DNA of 64,000 nt. Origin: Deltaproteobacteria bacterium. Lineage in GTDB: Bacteria > Myxococcota > UBA727 > VGSZ01. The notes under the pieces were generated by a model. The model did no database searches, was not told the DNA's origin, and saw nothing but the letters and a program-made list of their open reading frames with translations. The first letter of the stretch is position 1, and each line of letters begins with the position of its first letter. The translations under genes and the position numbers were made by a program. This document shows positions 48,112 to 56,724 of the stretch, piece by piece. The DNA lies in assembly GCA_016177705.1 (NCBI GenBank), contig JACOUT010000010.1, positions 334,949 to 398,948 of the forward strand, in the 5' to 3' direction.

Positions 48112-49595
48112 TGCACCCGACCGTCGATGCCCTGCGCGCCCGCATGGATCGCCCGCAGCGCCATCGCCTGCTGCACGGCTACCCGATGGCGCCGCTGCTG
48201 CGGCGCGCGGCACACAAAGGCGCCCGGCGCCTCGCCGATGGCGCGCTCGAGCTCGGCAAGGATGGCGCCGGCGCGCCGGAGCCTGCGTGGATCACGCTCG
48301 ACCACACGCGGCCGCTGCTGGTCGGCATCCTGCCGCATGCGCAGTGCACGCCCACCGTCGAGGGCTGTGGCTTCTGCACCTTCCCGCACGGCGGCCGCTA
48401 CGACCAACTGCTTTCGCGCGGGCAGCAGATGCTAGCGCGTCACGACGTCGAGCAGCTCGCGCAATTGCCGCGCCGTCAGGTGGCCGCCGTCTACTTCGGC
48501 GGCGGCACCGCCAACCTCGTTCGCGAGGAGGCGCTGCGCGACCTGTTCGATCGCCTCACCCGCCACCATGACGTGGCACACGCCGAGGTTACGCTCGAGG
48601 GAGTGCCGGCGCTGTTCCTGACCACCTTCAGCGATCGCCTGGGCTGGCTCGCCGACCTGCCCGCGGCGCACAAGCGCATCAGCATGGGCATCCAGACCTT
48701 CGCGCCCGACTGGCTCGAACGCATGGGTCGGCGCGCCTTCGGCGATGCCGGCACGTTCGCGCGCGTCGTCAAGCGCGCCCGGCGACGGGGCCTCACGGTC
48801 TCGGGCGATCTGCTCTTCGATCTGCCCGGCCAGACCCTCGAGGACATGCGCGAGGACGTGCGCCGCGCCGTCGAGCTCGGCCTCGATCAGGTGTGCGTCT
48901 ATCACCTGGTGCTGTACGCCGGCCTCGGTACGCCGTGGTCGAAGGACCCGGCGCTGGTCGCCGCCATGCCCGACAACGAGGCCGCCTGCCAGCACTGGCT
49001 GCAGCTCCGCGACGATCTGCTGGCTGCCGGCTATGTGCAGACGACGCTGACCAACTTCGAGCGGTGCGAGGCGCACGATGGCCCGCGCCGCTTCGTCTAT
49101 GAGGAGCACAGCTTCACGCCGGAGCGCTACGACGCCGTCGGCTGTGGGCTGCACGGCATCTCCACCTTCCTCGACGTCGGCGGGCGACGCGCCGTCAAGC
49201 TGGTGCGCGGGGCGCCCCAGTACCTGAACCGCTGGGCGCTGGAGCCCCCTTGGACCGAGCACGACTACGTCTTCCTCTATGACGAGGAGGACACGCTCTT
49301 GTTGCACGTGACGCGCTCGCTGGCGCGCGCGCGGCTCGATCTGTGCGTGGTGCGCGAGCGCTTCGGCCTCGACGCGGCCGAGCGGTTCGCCGGCGAGCTA
49401 GCCGCCTGCGCCGAGGCCGGCTTGGTGGTGCTGAACGACCGCGAGCTGTCGCTCACGCCGCGCGGCATGTTCTTCGCGGACGCCGTGGTCGGCCTGCTCG
49501 CCGCCGGCCGCGCCGCGGTCGTGCGCCAGCACGCAGCCGGCCAGCACACCCTGGGCTTGATCGAGCGCCGCGCGATGTACGACGGCATGGGCTGA
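48111..49595 (+). CDS. HemW-like radical SAM protein with CX6CX2C motif
   Basis: A 494-residue radical SAM protein. HemW/HemN-like features: VYFGGGTANLV (SAM-binding GGG), MGIQTFAPDWLERMGRRAFG, GDLLFDLPGQTLEDMREDV, and VYHLVLYAGLGTPW. The iron-sulfur cysteines are PHAQCTPTVEGCGFCTF: Cys79, Cys86, Cys89, spaced CX6CX2C instead of the usual CX3CX2C. It may be a divergent coproporphyrinogen-dehydrogenase/haem-chaperone relative or a different SAM enzyme. GTG 48111 shares one base with the preceding Gly-rich lipoprotein stop, so a functional link is possible. An SPL-like radical SAM gene follows 67 bp downstream. Confidence 0.8.
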   Translation: MHPTVDALRARMDRPQRHRLLHGYPMAPLLRRAAHKGARRLADGALELGKDGAGAPEPAWITLDHTRPLLVGILPHAQCTPTVEGCGFCTFPHGGRYDQLLSRGQQMLARHDVEQLAQLPRRQVAAVYFGGGTANLVREEALRDLFDRLTRHHDVAHAEVTLEGVPALFLTTFSDRLGWLADLPAAHKRISMGIQTFAPDWLERMGRRAFGDAGTFARVVKRARRRGLTVSGDLLFDLPGQTLEDMREDVRRAVELGLDQVCVYHLVLYAGLGTPWSKDPALVAAMPDNEAACQHWLQLRDDLLAAGYVQTTLTNFERCEAHDGPRRFVYEEHSFTPERYDAVGCGLHGISTFLDVGGRRAVKLVRGAPQYLNRWALEPPWTEHDYVFLYDEEDTLLLHVTRSLARARLDLCVVRERFGLDAAERFAGELAACAEAGLVVLNDRELSLTPRGMFFADAVVGLLAAGRAAVVRQHAAGQHTLGLIERRAMYDGMG

Positions 49596-49662
49596 CGCGG
49601 CCGCACCGGCCGCCCCGGCGGCGCGAATGGCGCGACGCCCGGTCGGACGGCATGCTGTGGGT

Positions 49663-50874
49663 ATGGAGCCGCTGCGCGCCGAGCGCGTCGTCATCGCCAA
49701 GAGCGTGCTCGAGCATGCGCCGAGCCGCGCGCGCCTCGAGGCCATGCAGCTCCACGTCGAGGCGGCGCGCACCGACGTGCTCGACGACGATGAGGTCGAG
49801 CGCCTGCTCGCCGAGCTCGGCCCGCGCGCCGGCCGACCGCGCGGCGGGCTCGACGGGCGCGGTCGCGCCAAGGAGCTGGTCGCGTTCTCGCGCTTTGGCG
49901 CCGGTCCCGCGGTGCGTGAGGTCTTCCCGGGCTACTCGTGGCGCGAGCTGCGAAACGGCCGGCAGCAGGTGGAGGAGCACGGCGTGCTCTGCCAGACCGC
50001 CATCGAGGTGCAGTCGGTGGTCGGCTGCGCGTTCGATTGCGCCTACTGTCCCTACACCTCGTTCGTCTGCATCCGTCTCGACGTCGAGACCTTCGCCGAC
50101 CAGGTGGAGGCGCTGGTGCGCGCGCGCCCGAGCCAGACCTTGTGGAAGCTGAACAACCGGAGCGACACGCTCGCGTTCGAGCCCGAGTACGGCTTGGCCG
50201 CCGCGCTGGTGGAGCGCTTCGCCGGCTTCGACGAGGCCATGCTGCTGCTCTACTCCAAGGGCGATAGCGTCCAGCATCTGGTTGGCCTGAAGCACAACGA
50301 GCGCACGGCGGCGTCGTTCACCATCACGCCCGAGCCGGTCGCCGACCTGCTCGAGCAGGGCGCGCCGTCGCCGTCGGCGCGCATCGCCGCGCTCGGCACG
50401 CTCCATCGCGCGGGCTACCCCACGCGCGTCCGCTTCTCGCCCATCGTGCCGCTGGTCGGCTTCCGCGAGGCCTACGACGACCTGGCGCGCCGCATCGCGC
50501 TCGCCGGTGCGCCGGAGCTGATCACGATGTGGACGCTCAGCATGGTCGAGCTGGCCGAGCTGCCGCGCATCGTGCCGCTCGATCAGCTCGATCCGCAGAT
50601 CGTCGACGACGCGCGCGCGGCCGAGGCTGCCATGCGCGGCGACAAGGGCGCGCCCTTCCCGCCGGCGACGCGCGCGCGCATCTATCGCGATGTCGCCGAC
50701 ATCGTGCGCGCGCGCCTGCCCAGCACCAAGCTCTCGCTCTGCCTCGAGGCGCCGGCGGTGTGGGACGCGCTCGGCGATCTGTTGCCGGCGCGCTGGCGGG
50801 ACGGCTTCGTGTGCAACTGTGGCCCGCGCGCCACCTCCGAGCTGATCCGCCTCGGCCGGCCACGCACACCCTGA
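49663..50874 (+). CDS. SPL-like radical SAM protein
   Basis: A 403-residue protein resembling spore photoproduct lyase (SplB). The cluster motif is canonical: VVGCAFDCAYCPYTSFVC has Cys122, Cys126 and Cys129. Other SPL-like blocks are LLYSKGDSVQHLVGLKHNER, ASFTITPEP, and SPSARIAALGTLHRAGYP followed by VRFSPIVPLVG. Spore lyases reverse thymine photoproducts, but SPL-like proteins without the full lyase context have other or unknown roles; whether the lyase cysteine is kept was not established. It has no signal peptide. ATG 49663 is preceded by GGG-rich sequence. It lies between another radical SAM gene and a caspase-like gene, all on one strand. Confidence 0.8.
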   Translation: MEPLRAERVVIAKSVLEHAPSRARLEAMQLHVEAARTDVLDDDEVERLLAELGPRAGRPRGGLDGRGRAKELVAFSRFGAGPAVREVFPGYSWRELRNGRQQVEEHGVLCQTAIEVQSVVGCAFDCAYCPYTSFVCIRLDVETFADQVEALVRARPSQTLWKLNNRSDTLAFEPEYGLAAALVERFAGFDEAMLLLYSKGDSVQHLVGLKHNERTAASFTITPEPVADLLEQGAPSPSARIAALGTLHRAGYPTRVRFSPIVPLVGFREAYDDLARRIALAGAPELITMWTLSMVELAELPRIVPLDQLDPQIVDDARAAEAAMRGDKGAPFPPATRARIYRDVADIVRARLPSTKLSLCLEAPAVWDALGDLLPARWRDGFVCNCGPRATSELIRLGRPRTP

Positions 50875-50935
50875 CGCGCAGCCTCGTGACGGCTGCCCTT
50901 GTGGCCCGGCGCCTCCTCCCCCATCCTCCGGCGCG

Positions 50936-52171
50936 ATGCCTCGCCGAACCGTCATCACCACCGCCGCCATCGCCACCCTTGTGCTCGCCGCCGGCAGCGC
51001 GGTCGCGCAGTCGCTCGACTCCTGCTTCTGCTGCAACAACTGCGTGCTCAATTACTTCACCGACATGCCGAAGGGCCAAGCGGCGGACGCGCTCTTCCGC
51101 CAGCAGGACTTTCAGGGCTGCGTCGACAAGGCGAGTCAGCTCCGCACGCCCACCGCCTACCAGAAGGTGCTGCACGCCAAGTGCCTCGAGGGCATCGGCG
51201 AGCTCGAGCAGGCGCGCACCATGTATCGGGAGATCGTCGCGGGGGATCCGCAGCAGATCTATTCGCCTGCGCGCGAGGCGACCGCGCGGCTCGCCGCCCT
51301 CGGCACCGAGCCGTCCGCGCGGCACGCGCCGGCTTCGTCGTGGCCGTCAGTGGCACGCGTGCCGCGCCGCGTGGGCGGCGGTGAGCGGGACGCCGCCGTC
51401 ATCGTCGGCATCGGCGAGCCGTTCGTCCTGCCGACCATTCCCGGCGCGGTGGACAACGCCACTGACTGGTATGGTTACCTGACCTCGTCGCTCGGCCTCG
51501 CGCCTGCGCGCACGACGCTGTTGCGCAACGCCGAGGCGACCCGCGAGGCGATGCTCGAGGCCGCGCGGCGCGCGGCCAAGGACGCGGTCGGCGGTCGCGT
51601 GTGGTTCATCTTCGTTGGCCACGGCGCGCCGGCGCTCGGCGGCGAGGACGGCCTGCTGCTCGGCGCCGACGCGCAGGCGACCGAGGCGAGCCTGGCCGCG
51701 CGCGGCGTCTCGCAGCGTGAGCTGCTGACGGCGCTGCGCGGCGGCCGCGCCTCGTCGGTCGTGGCGGTGTTCGACGCTTGCTTCTCGGGCACGGCGCCCG
51801 ACGGCAAGACGCCGCTCGTGCCCGGCAGCCAGGCAACCGTGCCGGTGCGCCGCGCGCCCGCCGACGCCGGCGTCGTCGTGCTGTCGTCGAGCGAACGGGT
51901 CGCCGGCGCGCTGCCGTCCGCGCAGCGGCCCGCCTACTCCTACCTGCTGCTGGGCGCGTTGTTCGGCTGGGCCGACGCCAACCTCGACGGCAAGGTGACG
52001 GCGACGGAGGCGCACCGCTACGTCGGCGAGGTACTCAAGGCCGCCGTGCGCGACCGCGATCAGGCGCCGAGCCTCGACGCGAGCCAACCACACGTCGTGC
52101 TGGCCCCGTCCGCCGGCGCCATCGGCCCTGATGTCGCCGCCATCATCGCTGGTCCGATCGCGCGCTACTGA
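50936..52171 (+). CDS. Secreted caspase-like (C14) peptidase
   Basis: A 411-residue protein with a signal peptide (cleaved near AVAQS), an N-terminal ~110-residue helical/TPR-like region with a CFCCNNCVLNYF cysteine cluster, and a caspase-like p20 domain. The catalytic dyad can be placed: FIFVGHGAPALGG (His229) and VAVFDACFSGTAPD (Cys282). Near the end is an EF-hand-like ADANLDGKVTATEAH. C14 peptidases cleave after Arg/Lys or Asp. Exported caspases are common in myxobacteria; the substrate is unknown. Start ATG 50936. Its 3' end overlaps the convergent membrane-protein gene by 7 bp. Confidence 0.84.
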   Translation: MPRRTVITTAAIATLVLAAGSAVAQSLDSCFCCNNCVLNYFTDMPKGQAADALFRQQDFQGCVDKASQLRTPTAYQKVLHAKCLEGIGELEQARTMYREIVAGDPQQIYSPAREATARLAALGTEPSARHAPASSWPSVARVPRRVGGGERDAAVIVGIGEPFVLPTIPGAVDNATDWYGYLTSSLGLAPARTTLLRNAEATREAMLEAARRAAKDAVGGRVWFIFVGHGAPALGGEDGLLLGADAQATEASLAARGVSQRELLTALRGGRASSVVAVFDACFSGTAPDGKTPLVPGSQATVPVRRAPADAGVVVLSSSERVAGALPSAQRPAYSYLLLGALFGWADANLDGKVTATEAHRYVGEVLKAAVRDRDQAPSLDASQPHVVLAPSAGAIGPDVAAIIAGPIARY

Positions 52172-52779
52172 GCAAGGCCGAGGTAGCTGCTCATCTGTCG
52201 CACCACCACGTCGGCCTGCGCGCGCTCGGGCAGCCCGGTGACGAGGGTGACGGTGGCTTGCCAGCCGCGCACGCGCGCGGCGACCCGCCACTGCTGCATC
52301 TTGACGCGCCCAGCCGTGTAGAAGGAGTCGTCCTCGACCACCAGTTGCTCGATGTCGGCGCGAGCGATCGGCTTGGCGCCGCTCGGCAGCCGCAGCGGCC
52401 GCTGGTGGCTGCGCACGCCATCGCCGTCGACGATGACGCGCGTGTGGTTCAGCCAACCGGCCAGCGTCACGTAGTTGATGGCCGCGATGGGCAGGCCGTA
52501 GACCACCAGCATCATCGCGACCTCGGGGTCGAACGGCGAGCCGCCGATGAGGAACGCGAAGCCGGCCACCGCGGCGTCGAGCAAGATGGTGAACGGCGTG
52601 AGGTACTGCAAGCCGCGCGAACGCACGCGGCGGGTGATCACCAGCCGCTCCTCGTCGGCCAGCAGGCGAAAGCCGACTGGTAGCGCCGCGCCGATCGACG
52701 AGTCGAGCGCTTCGTCGGCGGCCTCGGTGCTGCGATTGACCTCGATGCCGGGGACGTGCTCGTTGGTCATGTTGATCAT
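52165..52779 (-). CDS. Membrane protein, PH-domain-like, unknown
   Basis: A 204-residue protein with an N-terminal soluble ~70 residues, two hydrophobic segments (LQYLTPFTILLDAAVAGFAF; VAMMLVVYGLPIAAINYVTL), then a C-terminal region with repeated beta patterns (TRVIVDGDGVRSHQRPLRL, QWRVAARVRGWQATVTLVTG). The latter layout is like bacterial PH domains fused to membrane anchors. No catalytic residues are evident. ATG 52779 chosen over ATG 52770 (both in frame). The 5' side is divergent from the junction-spanning lipoprotein gene. Confidence 0.6.
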   Translation of the reverse strand: MINMTNEHVPGIEVNRSTEAADEALDSSIGAALPVGFRLLADEERLVITRRVRSRGLQYLTPFTILLDAAVAGFAFLIGGSPFDPEVAMMLVVYGLPIAAINYVTLAGWLNHTRVIVDGDGVRSHQRPLRLPSGAKPIARADIEQLVVEDDSFYTAGRVKMQQWRVAARVRGWQATVTLVTGLPERAQADVVVRQMSSYLGLAQ

Positions 52780-52881
52780 GGTGGGGGTGCCTGGGGTTGG
52801 CGGGGAGCATGCGTCAGGATGGACTTGGCTCCAACGGGCAGCGGCGAGCGGCGCGGCGTCGGAGTGCGCTACCGTTTGGCC

Positions 52882-54585
52882 ATGCGGTGTCGTCGCCTCT
52901 CGTCCGCCGGCTGCCTCGCCCTCGTGGCAGCGACGTCGGCCTGCCGCCTCTCGGTGCCCACCATCGGCAAGCCCTGTCTGGTCGACGAGGAGTGCGCGGG
53001 GCCCGGCGAGCCGCTCTTCTGCGACGTCGGCGTCAGCGATGTGTGCGTGCCGCGCGCGCTGCTCGACCGCGACCCGCTGCCCAACCTGCCGCCGATCGTG
53101 CAGTCGGCGCTCATCGTCACCACCGAGGGGCGCACGGTGCGCGGGCGGCTGGCGGTGCTCGAGCCCGACGGCGACGCGCTCGAGGTCGCCTACGCGGTGC
53201 AGCCCGGCAGTGGCCTGCTGGCGCGCGACAACGACGACGAGGATCCGCTCTCCTGGATCTATACGCCGCCCCCAGACGTGACGCCGCCGTTCGCCGGCCA
53301 CGCGACCGCCACGGTGTCGGACAAGGTGAACGCTGCCGTGGTGGCCGAGCTGCAGATCTACGTGCTGCCCGAAGCCGCCTACGTCATCTGGACCGGCGCT
53401 GTCGACGAGCGCTACCAGACCGGCGCCAACTGGTCGGGTGGGGTCGTCCCCGAGGTCGGCGCGCGCGTGCTGGTGCCGCCAACGCCGAACAACCCCGTGG
53501 CCGACGCGGCGCTCACGCTCGCTGAGGTCATCGTGCTGCCGGGGGCGTCGCTCACGCTCACTGACGCGGGCCTCTCACTGGTCGGGCCCGACCCCCGCGT
53601 GCTGGCCGCCGGCCCGGTCCTTGGTGGCGTCGTCGAGCTGGCCGAGAGCGCCGGGCTCGGCGGCCTGTTGCCGGAGCTCCGCGGAGGCTTTGCCGTCGAG
53701 ATGGTGCAGCTCGCGCCGGTCGTCGCGGGCGGCATCGACATCGGCACCATCTCGGCAGGCGAGCATGCGCTCACCAGCGCGGGCCCGATCGCCGCGGACG
53801 CGCTGGTAGGTTCCGCGGTGGTCGCCGACGACGCCGTCGTGGTTCGCTCCGTCGCGCTCGACGACGGCAGCCTGCTGCTGCGCGGCCCGCGGGTCGAGAT
53901 CGGGCGACTGACCGCCGCGTCGCTGGTGCTGCGTGGCGCCGGTTCCCAGGCGATCGACATCGCAGGAGGCAATTTCAACGTCGACGTCGCGAACGGCGCC
54001 GAGGCCCGACTCGCGCGCTCCCTGCCCGCGGGGGTGCTGTTGCGCACCGAGGGTGGACTGTCAGCGCCGAGCGAGGTGTTCGTCTCGAGCGTCACGCTGC
54101 TGCGCGGCTTTTCGGCGTCGAGCGAGAGCGCGATCATCCGCGCGGCCACGTGCGACCACGCGACCGGCGTCGAGCTGCCGAGCTACCTCGACTGCGGCGC
54201 CGCGCCGATCGGTGAGGGCGAAGGTGAAGGTGAGGGTGAAGGCGAGGGTGAAGGCGAGGGTGAGCCGACGAATGATGAAATCGCGGAAGATGTCTTGGCA
54301 GTATTCGAGACTGCCGATGCAAATGGCGACGGCCACTTGACGTTTGCCGAAGTGCGGGCGGTTGTCCCTGGTCTAACGGCCGAGCAGTTCAACGCACTCG
54401 ACCTTAACGATGATGGAATGCTGGCGGAGGCCGAACTCGAGGAAGTGGCTGGCATTGTCGATGGCTGCGACTGCCGTGGCCTCCTCGGTCTATTCGGCCT
54501 GCGCAAGTCGCTGGGGGACGTGCTCCTGTTGGGGTGTATGCTGTGGGCGCCGTTATATTGGGCGCGAGCGCAAAATTCATCCTGA
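52882..54585 (+). CDS. Chimeric frame: myxobacterial-type lipoprotein joined to an EF-hand/C-terminal anchor
   Basis: A 567-residue frame with two origins. Residues 1-443 are a GC-rich lipoprotein: leader CLALVAATSACRLS (lipobox), Cys-rich stretch, and a beta-helix-like repeat region (VVELAESAGLGGLLPELRGG and so on). Residues 444-461 alternate Gly and Glu. From residue 462 base composition changes abruptly: a paired EF-hand follows (DANGDGHLTFAEV; DLNDDGMLAEAEL), then Cys-Asp-Cys and a hydrophobic tail (SLGDVLLLGCMLWAPLYWA). That tail is typical of Gly-Glu proteins with a C-terminal anchor in Hydrogenedentota-like genomes. I think two unrelated genes were joined through their shared repeat, so the product probably does not exist. 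Confidence 0.55.
   Translation: MRCRRLSSAGCLALVAATSACRLSVPTIGKPCLVDEECAGPGEPLFCDVGVSDVCVPRALLDRDPLPNLPPIVQSALIVTTEGRTVRGRLAVLEPDGDALEVAYAVQPGSGLLARDNDDEDPLSWIYTPPPDVTPPFAGHATATVSDKVNAAVVAELQIYVLPEAAYVIWTGAVDERYQTGANWSGGVVPEVGARVLVPPTPNNPVADAALTLAEVIVLPGASLTLTDAGLSLVGPDPRVLAAGPVLGGVVELAESAGLGGLLPELRGGFAVEMVQLAPVVAGGIDIGTISAGEHALTSAGPIAADALVGSAVVADDAVVVRSVALDDGSLLLRGPRVEIGRLTAASLVLRGAGSQAIDIAGGNFNVDVANGAEARLARSLPAGVLLRTEGGLSAPSEVFVSSVTLLRGFSASSESAIIRAATCDHATGVELPSYLDCGAAPIGEGEGEGEGEGEGEGEGEPTNDEIAEDVLAVFETADANGDGHLTFAEVRAVVPGLTAEQFNALDLNDDGMLAEAELEEVAGIVDGCDCRGLLGLFGLRKSLGDVLLLGCMLWAPLYWARAQNSS
54211..54264 (+). repeat. (GGYGAR)n tract of 18 codons at the composition breakpoint
   Basis: Gly-Glu hexanucleotide repeat where GC content and codon use switch. 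Sequence before is >70% GC; sequence after is visibly less GC-rich (e.g. AATGATGAAATCGCGGAAGA). Confidence 0.95.
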
Positions 54586-54608
54586 CCAGCAGGGTGGGGC
54601 GAAGAGAG

Positions 54609-54659
54609 GGGCAAATGAAGCAGCTTGTCTACCCGGTAGGGGGCCCGGCTGCTTTGCCC
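54609..54659 (+). terminator. Inverted repeat after the EF-hand tail
   Basis: Arms GGGCAA-AGCAGC (with a 4-base bulge, 54609-54624) and GCTGCTTTGCCC (54648-54659) form a long hairpin 24 bp after the stop. Likely ends the upstream gene's transcript. Confidence 0.5.
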
Positions 54660-54751
54660 ATCCACCCCCCAGTCGGCGGTATTTCATAAATCATGCACAT
54701 AGAATAAAATAGGCGATGGACGGGTATACCTTGGTAAGACCAGTTATCGCC

Positions 54752-56422
54752 ATGACAAACCCCTACTCAACATATTCTCCTTCTGGGTTGAGGTTGCTGT
54801 TGGCCCTATCGAGCTTTTTGCCTCTGGGGGCGCCCGCTCAAGAGGAAGAAGCAGCGCCGGCAGAACCGTATGCGCTTATTTGCCCGATCACCGGCATGAT
54901 CGACGATGGCATCGCCGTCGTTGTAAAGCGCGCGGTGGAAGAGTCCAAGGGGGCGAGCGCGCTCATTTTTGAGATTGACACGCCGGGTGGGCGGGTGGAC
55001 TCCGCCATCGAGATCACGAACAGCATCATGGAAGCGCCGTGTCCGACGGTGGCGTATATCAAGGGGATGGGGGCCATTTCAGCGGGCGCCCTGATCAGCT
55101 ATGCCTGCGACACGCTCCTCATGGCGCCGGGCACGAACATCGGCGCTTCGACGCCGGTGACGATGGGCGGGCCGGAGCCGTCGGAAGCGATGAACGAGAA
55201 GTCGATGTCGTTCGTGCGGGCGCGCTACCGCACCCTGGGCGAGGAGAAAGGCCACGATCCGCTGCTCGGCGAGGCGATGGTCGATCCGGACATCGAAGTC
55301 CATGCCGTGAAAAATGCTGACGGGAAGTACTCCTTTTTCCGGGTGGAAGACGGCACGCGCGTGGAACAGTCCGTCGCGGATAAGGACAACGTCACCGATA
55401 CCATCATTGATTCCGTTTTTGAGGACCTGCAAGGGGACGTCCCCGCGCCGGTCGAGGAAGTGAAGTCCACCCTCAAGAAGGCGTTGGAAGAAGCGAGTCA
55501 GCAGACGAAACTGGCACAGGGACCGGAGGAGGCCGCGGAACAGGACCGGACGACCCTGCCGGACGGCTCGATCATTGTCAGCCGCGCTGGGGAACTGCTT
55601 ACGCTGACCACGCGCGAGGCGCTCGAGTTCGGGCTGAGCGCAGGCACGGCGGCCACGCGCGAAGAAGTGCTGGCCTACCTGAAGCAACCGGACGTCCAGG
55701 TGCGCGAAATCGTGCCGACGTGGTCCGAAGAGCTGTTCCGCTGGCTGACGAGCCCGCTGATTTCGAGTCTGCTGTTGATGTTGGGCTTCGGCGGGCTGTA
55801 TATCGAGATCCGCACGCCCGGCTTTGGGTTGCCAGGGATTCTGGGTCTGAGTTGCCTGGCCCTTTTCTTCGGTTCCTACCTCGTGATCGGGTTGGCGGAC
55901 TGGATTGATATCCTGCTGGTCGTCGTGGGCATCGTGCTCATTCTCGTGGAAGTGTTCCTGCTGCCCGGGCATGGATTCATGGGCGTGCTGGGCGGGCTTT
56001 TCCTGATAGCGGGGCTGTATTTGTCGATGGTGCGCGCGCCCATTCCGGAGTTTGACTGGCAGTTCGATCGTCTGCGCGAAGCGGGCCAGACCGTCACCTA
56101 TGCGACGGTATTGTTTGGCCTGACCGTGCTGCTGACCTGGAAAATCTTCCCAAAGACGCCGATGTACAACTGGCTAATCCTGTCGGAAGCGCAGCTTCCC
56201 GATCAGGGCTATGTGGTGCAAACCGACGCGGAAGAATTGATTCTCGGTATGGCAGGGATCAGTCTTTCGGTGCTGCGCCCGGCGGGGCGCGGGCGCTTTG
56301 CCGGCAAGACGCTGGACGTGGTGACGCGCGGCGAGTACATTGAGGCGAACCGGCCGATCCGGATCATTCAGGTGGAAGGGAATCGCTACGTGGTCGCGGA
56401 GACACCGGAGGGGAGAACATGA
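54752..56422 (+). CDS. Long NfeD protein: ClpP-class serine protease with membrane domain
   Basis: A 556-residue NfeD1b-type protein. After a signal peptide (LLLALSSFLPLGAPAQ) comes a ClpP-like serine protease domain (to ~225): IFEIDTPGGRVDSAIEI, AISAGALISYACD containing the nucleophile Ser, and a Lys in MNEKSMSFVRARYRTLGEEK that fits the Ser-Lys dyad. Residues ~330-490 hold five or six membrane segments, and the last ~75 residues are an OB-like NfeD domain. Such proteins cleave membrane proteins near flotillin domains. It heads an operon ending in FloA. ATG 54752 gives the signal peptide; ATG 54716 in the same frame is possible. The stop overlaps the next gene (ATGA). Confidence 0.85.
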   Translation: MTNPYSTYSPSGLRLLLALSSFLPLGAPAQEEEAAPAEPYALICPITGMIDDGIAVVVKRAVEESKGASALIFEIDTPGGRVDSAIEITNSIMEAPCPTVAYIKGMGAISAGALISYACDTLLMAPGTNIGASTPVTMGGPEPSEAMNEKSMSFVRARYRTLGEEKGHDPLLGEAMVDPDIEVHAVKNADGKYSFFRVEDGTRVEQSVADKDNVTDTIIDSVFEDLQGDVPAPVEEVKSTLKKALEEASQQTKLAQGPEEAAEQDRTTLPDGSIIVSRAGELLTLTTREALEFGLSAGTAATREEVLAYLKQPDVQVREIVPTWSEELFRWLTSPLISSLLLMLGFGGLYIEIRTPGFGLPGILGLSCLALFFGSYLVIGLADWIDILLVVVGIVLILVEVFLLPGHGFMGVLGGLFLIAGLYLSMVRAPIPEFDWQFDRLREAGQTVTYATVLFGLTVLLTWKIFPKTPMYNWLILSEAQLPDQGYVVQTDAEELILGMAGISLSVLRPAGRGRFAGKTLDVVTRGEYIEANRPIRIIQVEGNRYVVAETPEGRT

Positions 56423-56724
56423 TGGACCAGCGCGCCACACTCATTCGCATGCTTCGCAAATTGAACGACGAAATGAATGTTGTCATGTCGCAAGGCGCGG
56501 GCTACTATACCTGTGCGCCGTTTGCGAAGCGGTTCAACAAACTGCTCGAGCAGGCGCGGACGCTGTTTGTGGGCGACGCCGGGATTATCTCGACATTCGA
56601 GCCGCTGCCGCCCGCGGACCCGAAAGATCCCGGGGAAAAGAGCAAGGTGCTGCTCGAAATACGCATCGAGATCAATCAACTGGTGACGCTGCTGGAATCT
56701 ACCGGGGGAGACAGCGGTCCATGA
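56419..56724 (+). CDS. Small protein between the two NfeD genes
   Basis: A 101-residue soluble helical protein (MMDQRATLIRMLRKLNDEMN, then CAPFAKRFNKLLEQAR; C-terminal LLEIRIEINQLVTLLEST). No membrane segment. Family not recognised. It overlaps the upstream NfeD stop by four bases and its own stop overlaps the next NfeD start (ATGA), so it is surely co-translated with them. Confidence 0.78.
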   Translation: MMDQRATLIRMLRKLNDEMNVVMSQGAGYYTCAPFAKRFNKLLEQARTLFVGDAGIISTFEPLPPADPKDPGEKSKVLLEIRIEINQLVTLLESTGGDSGP

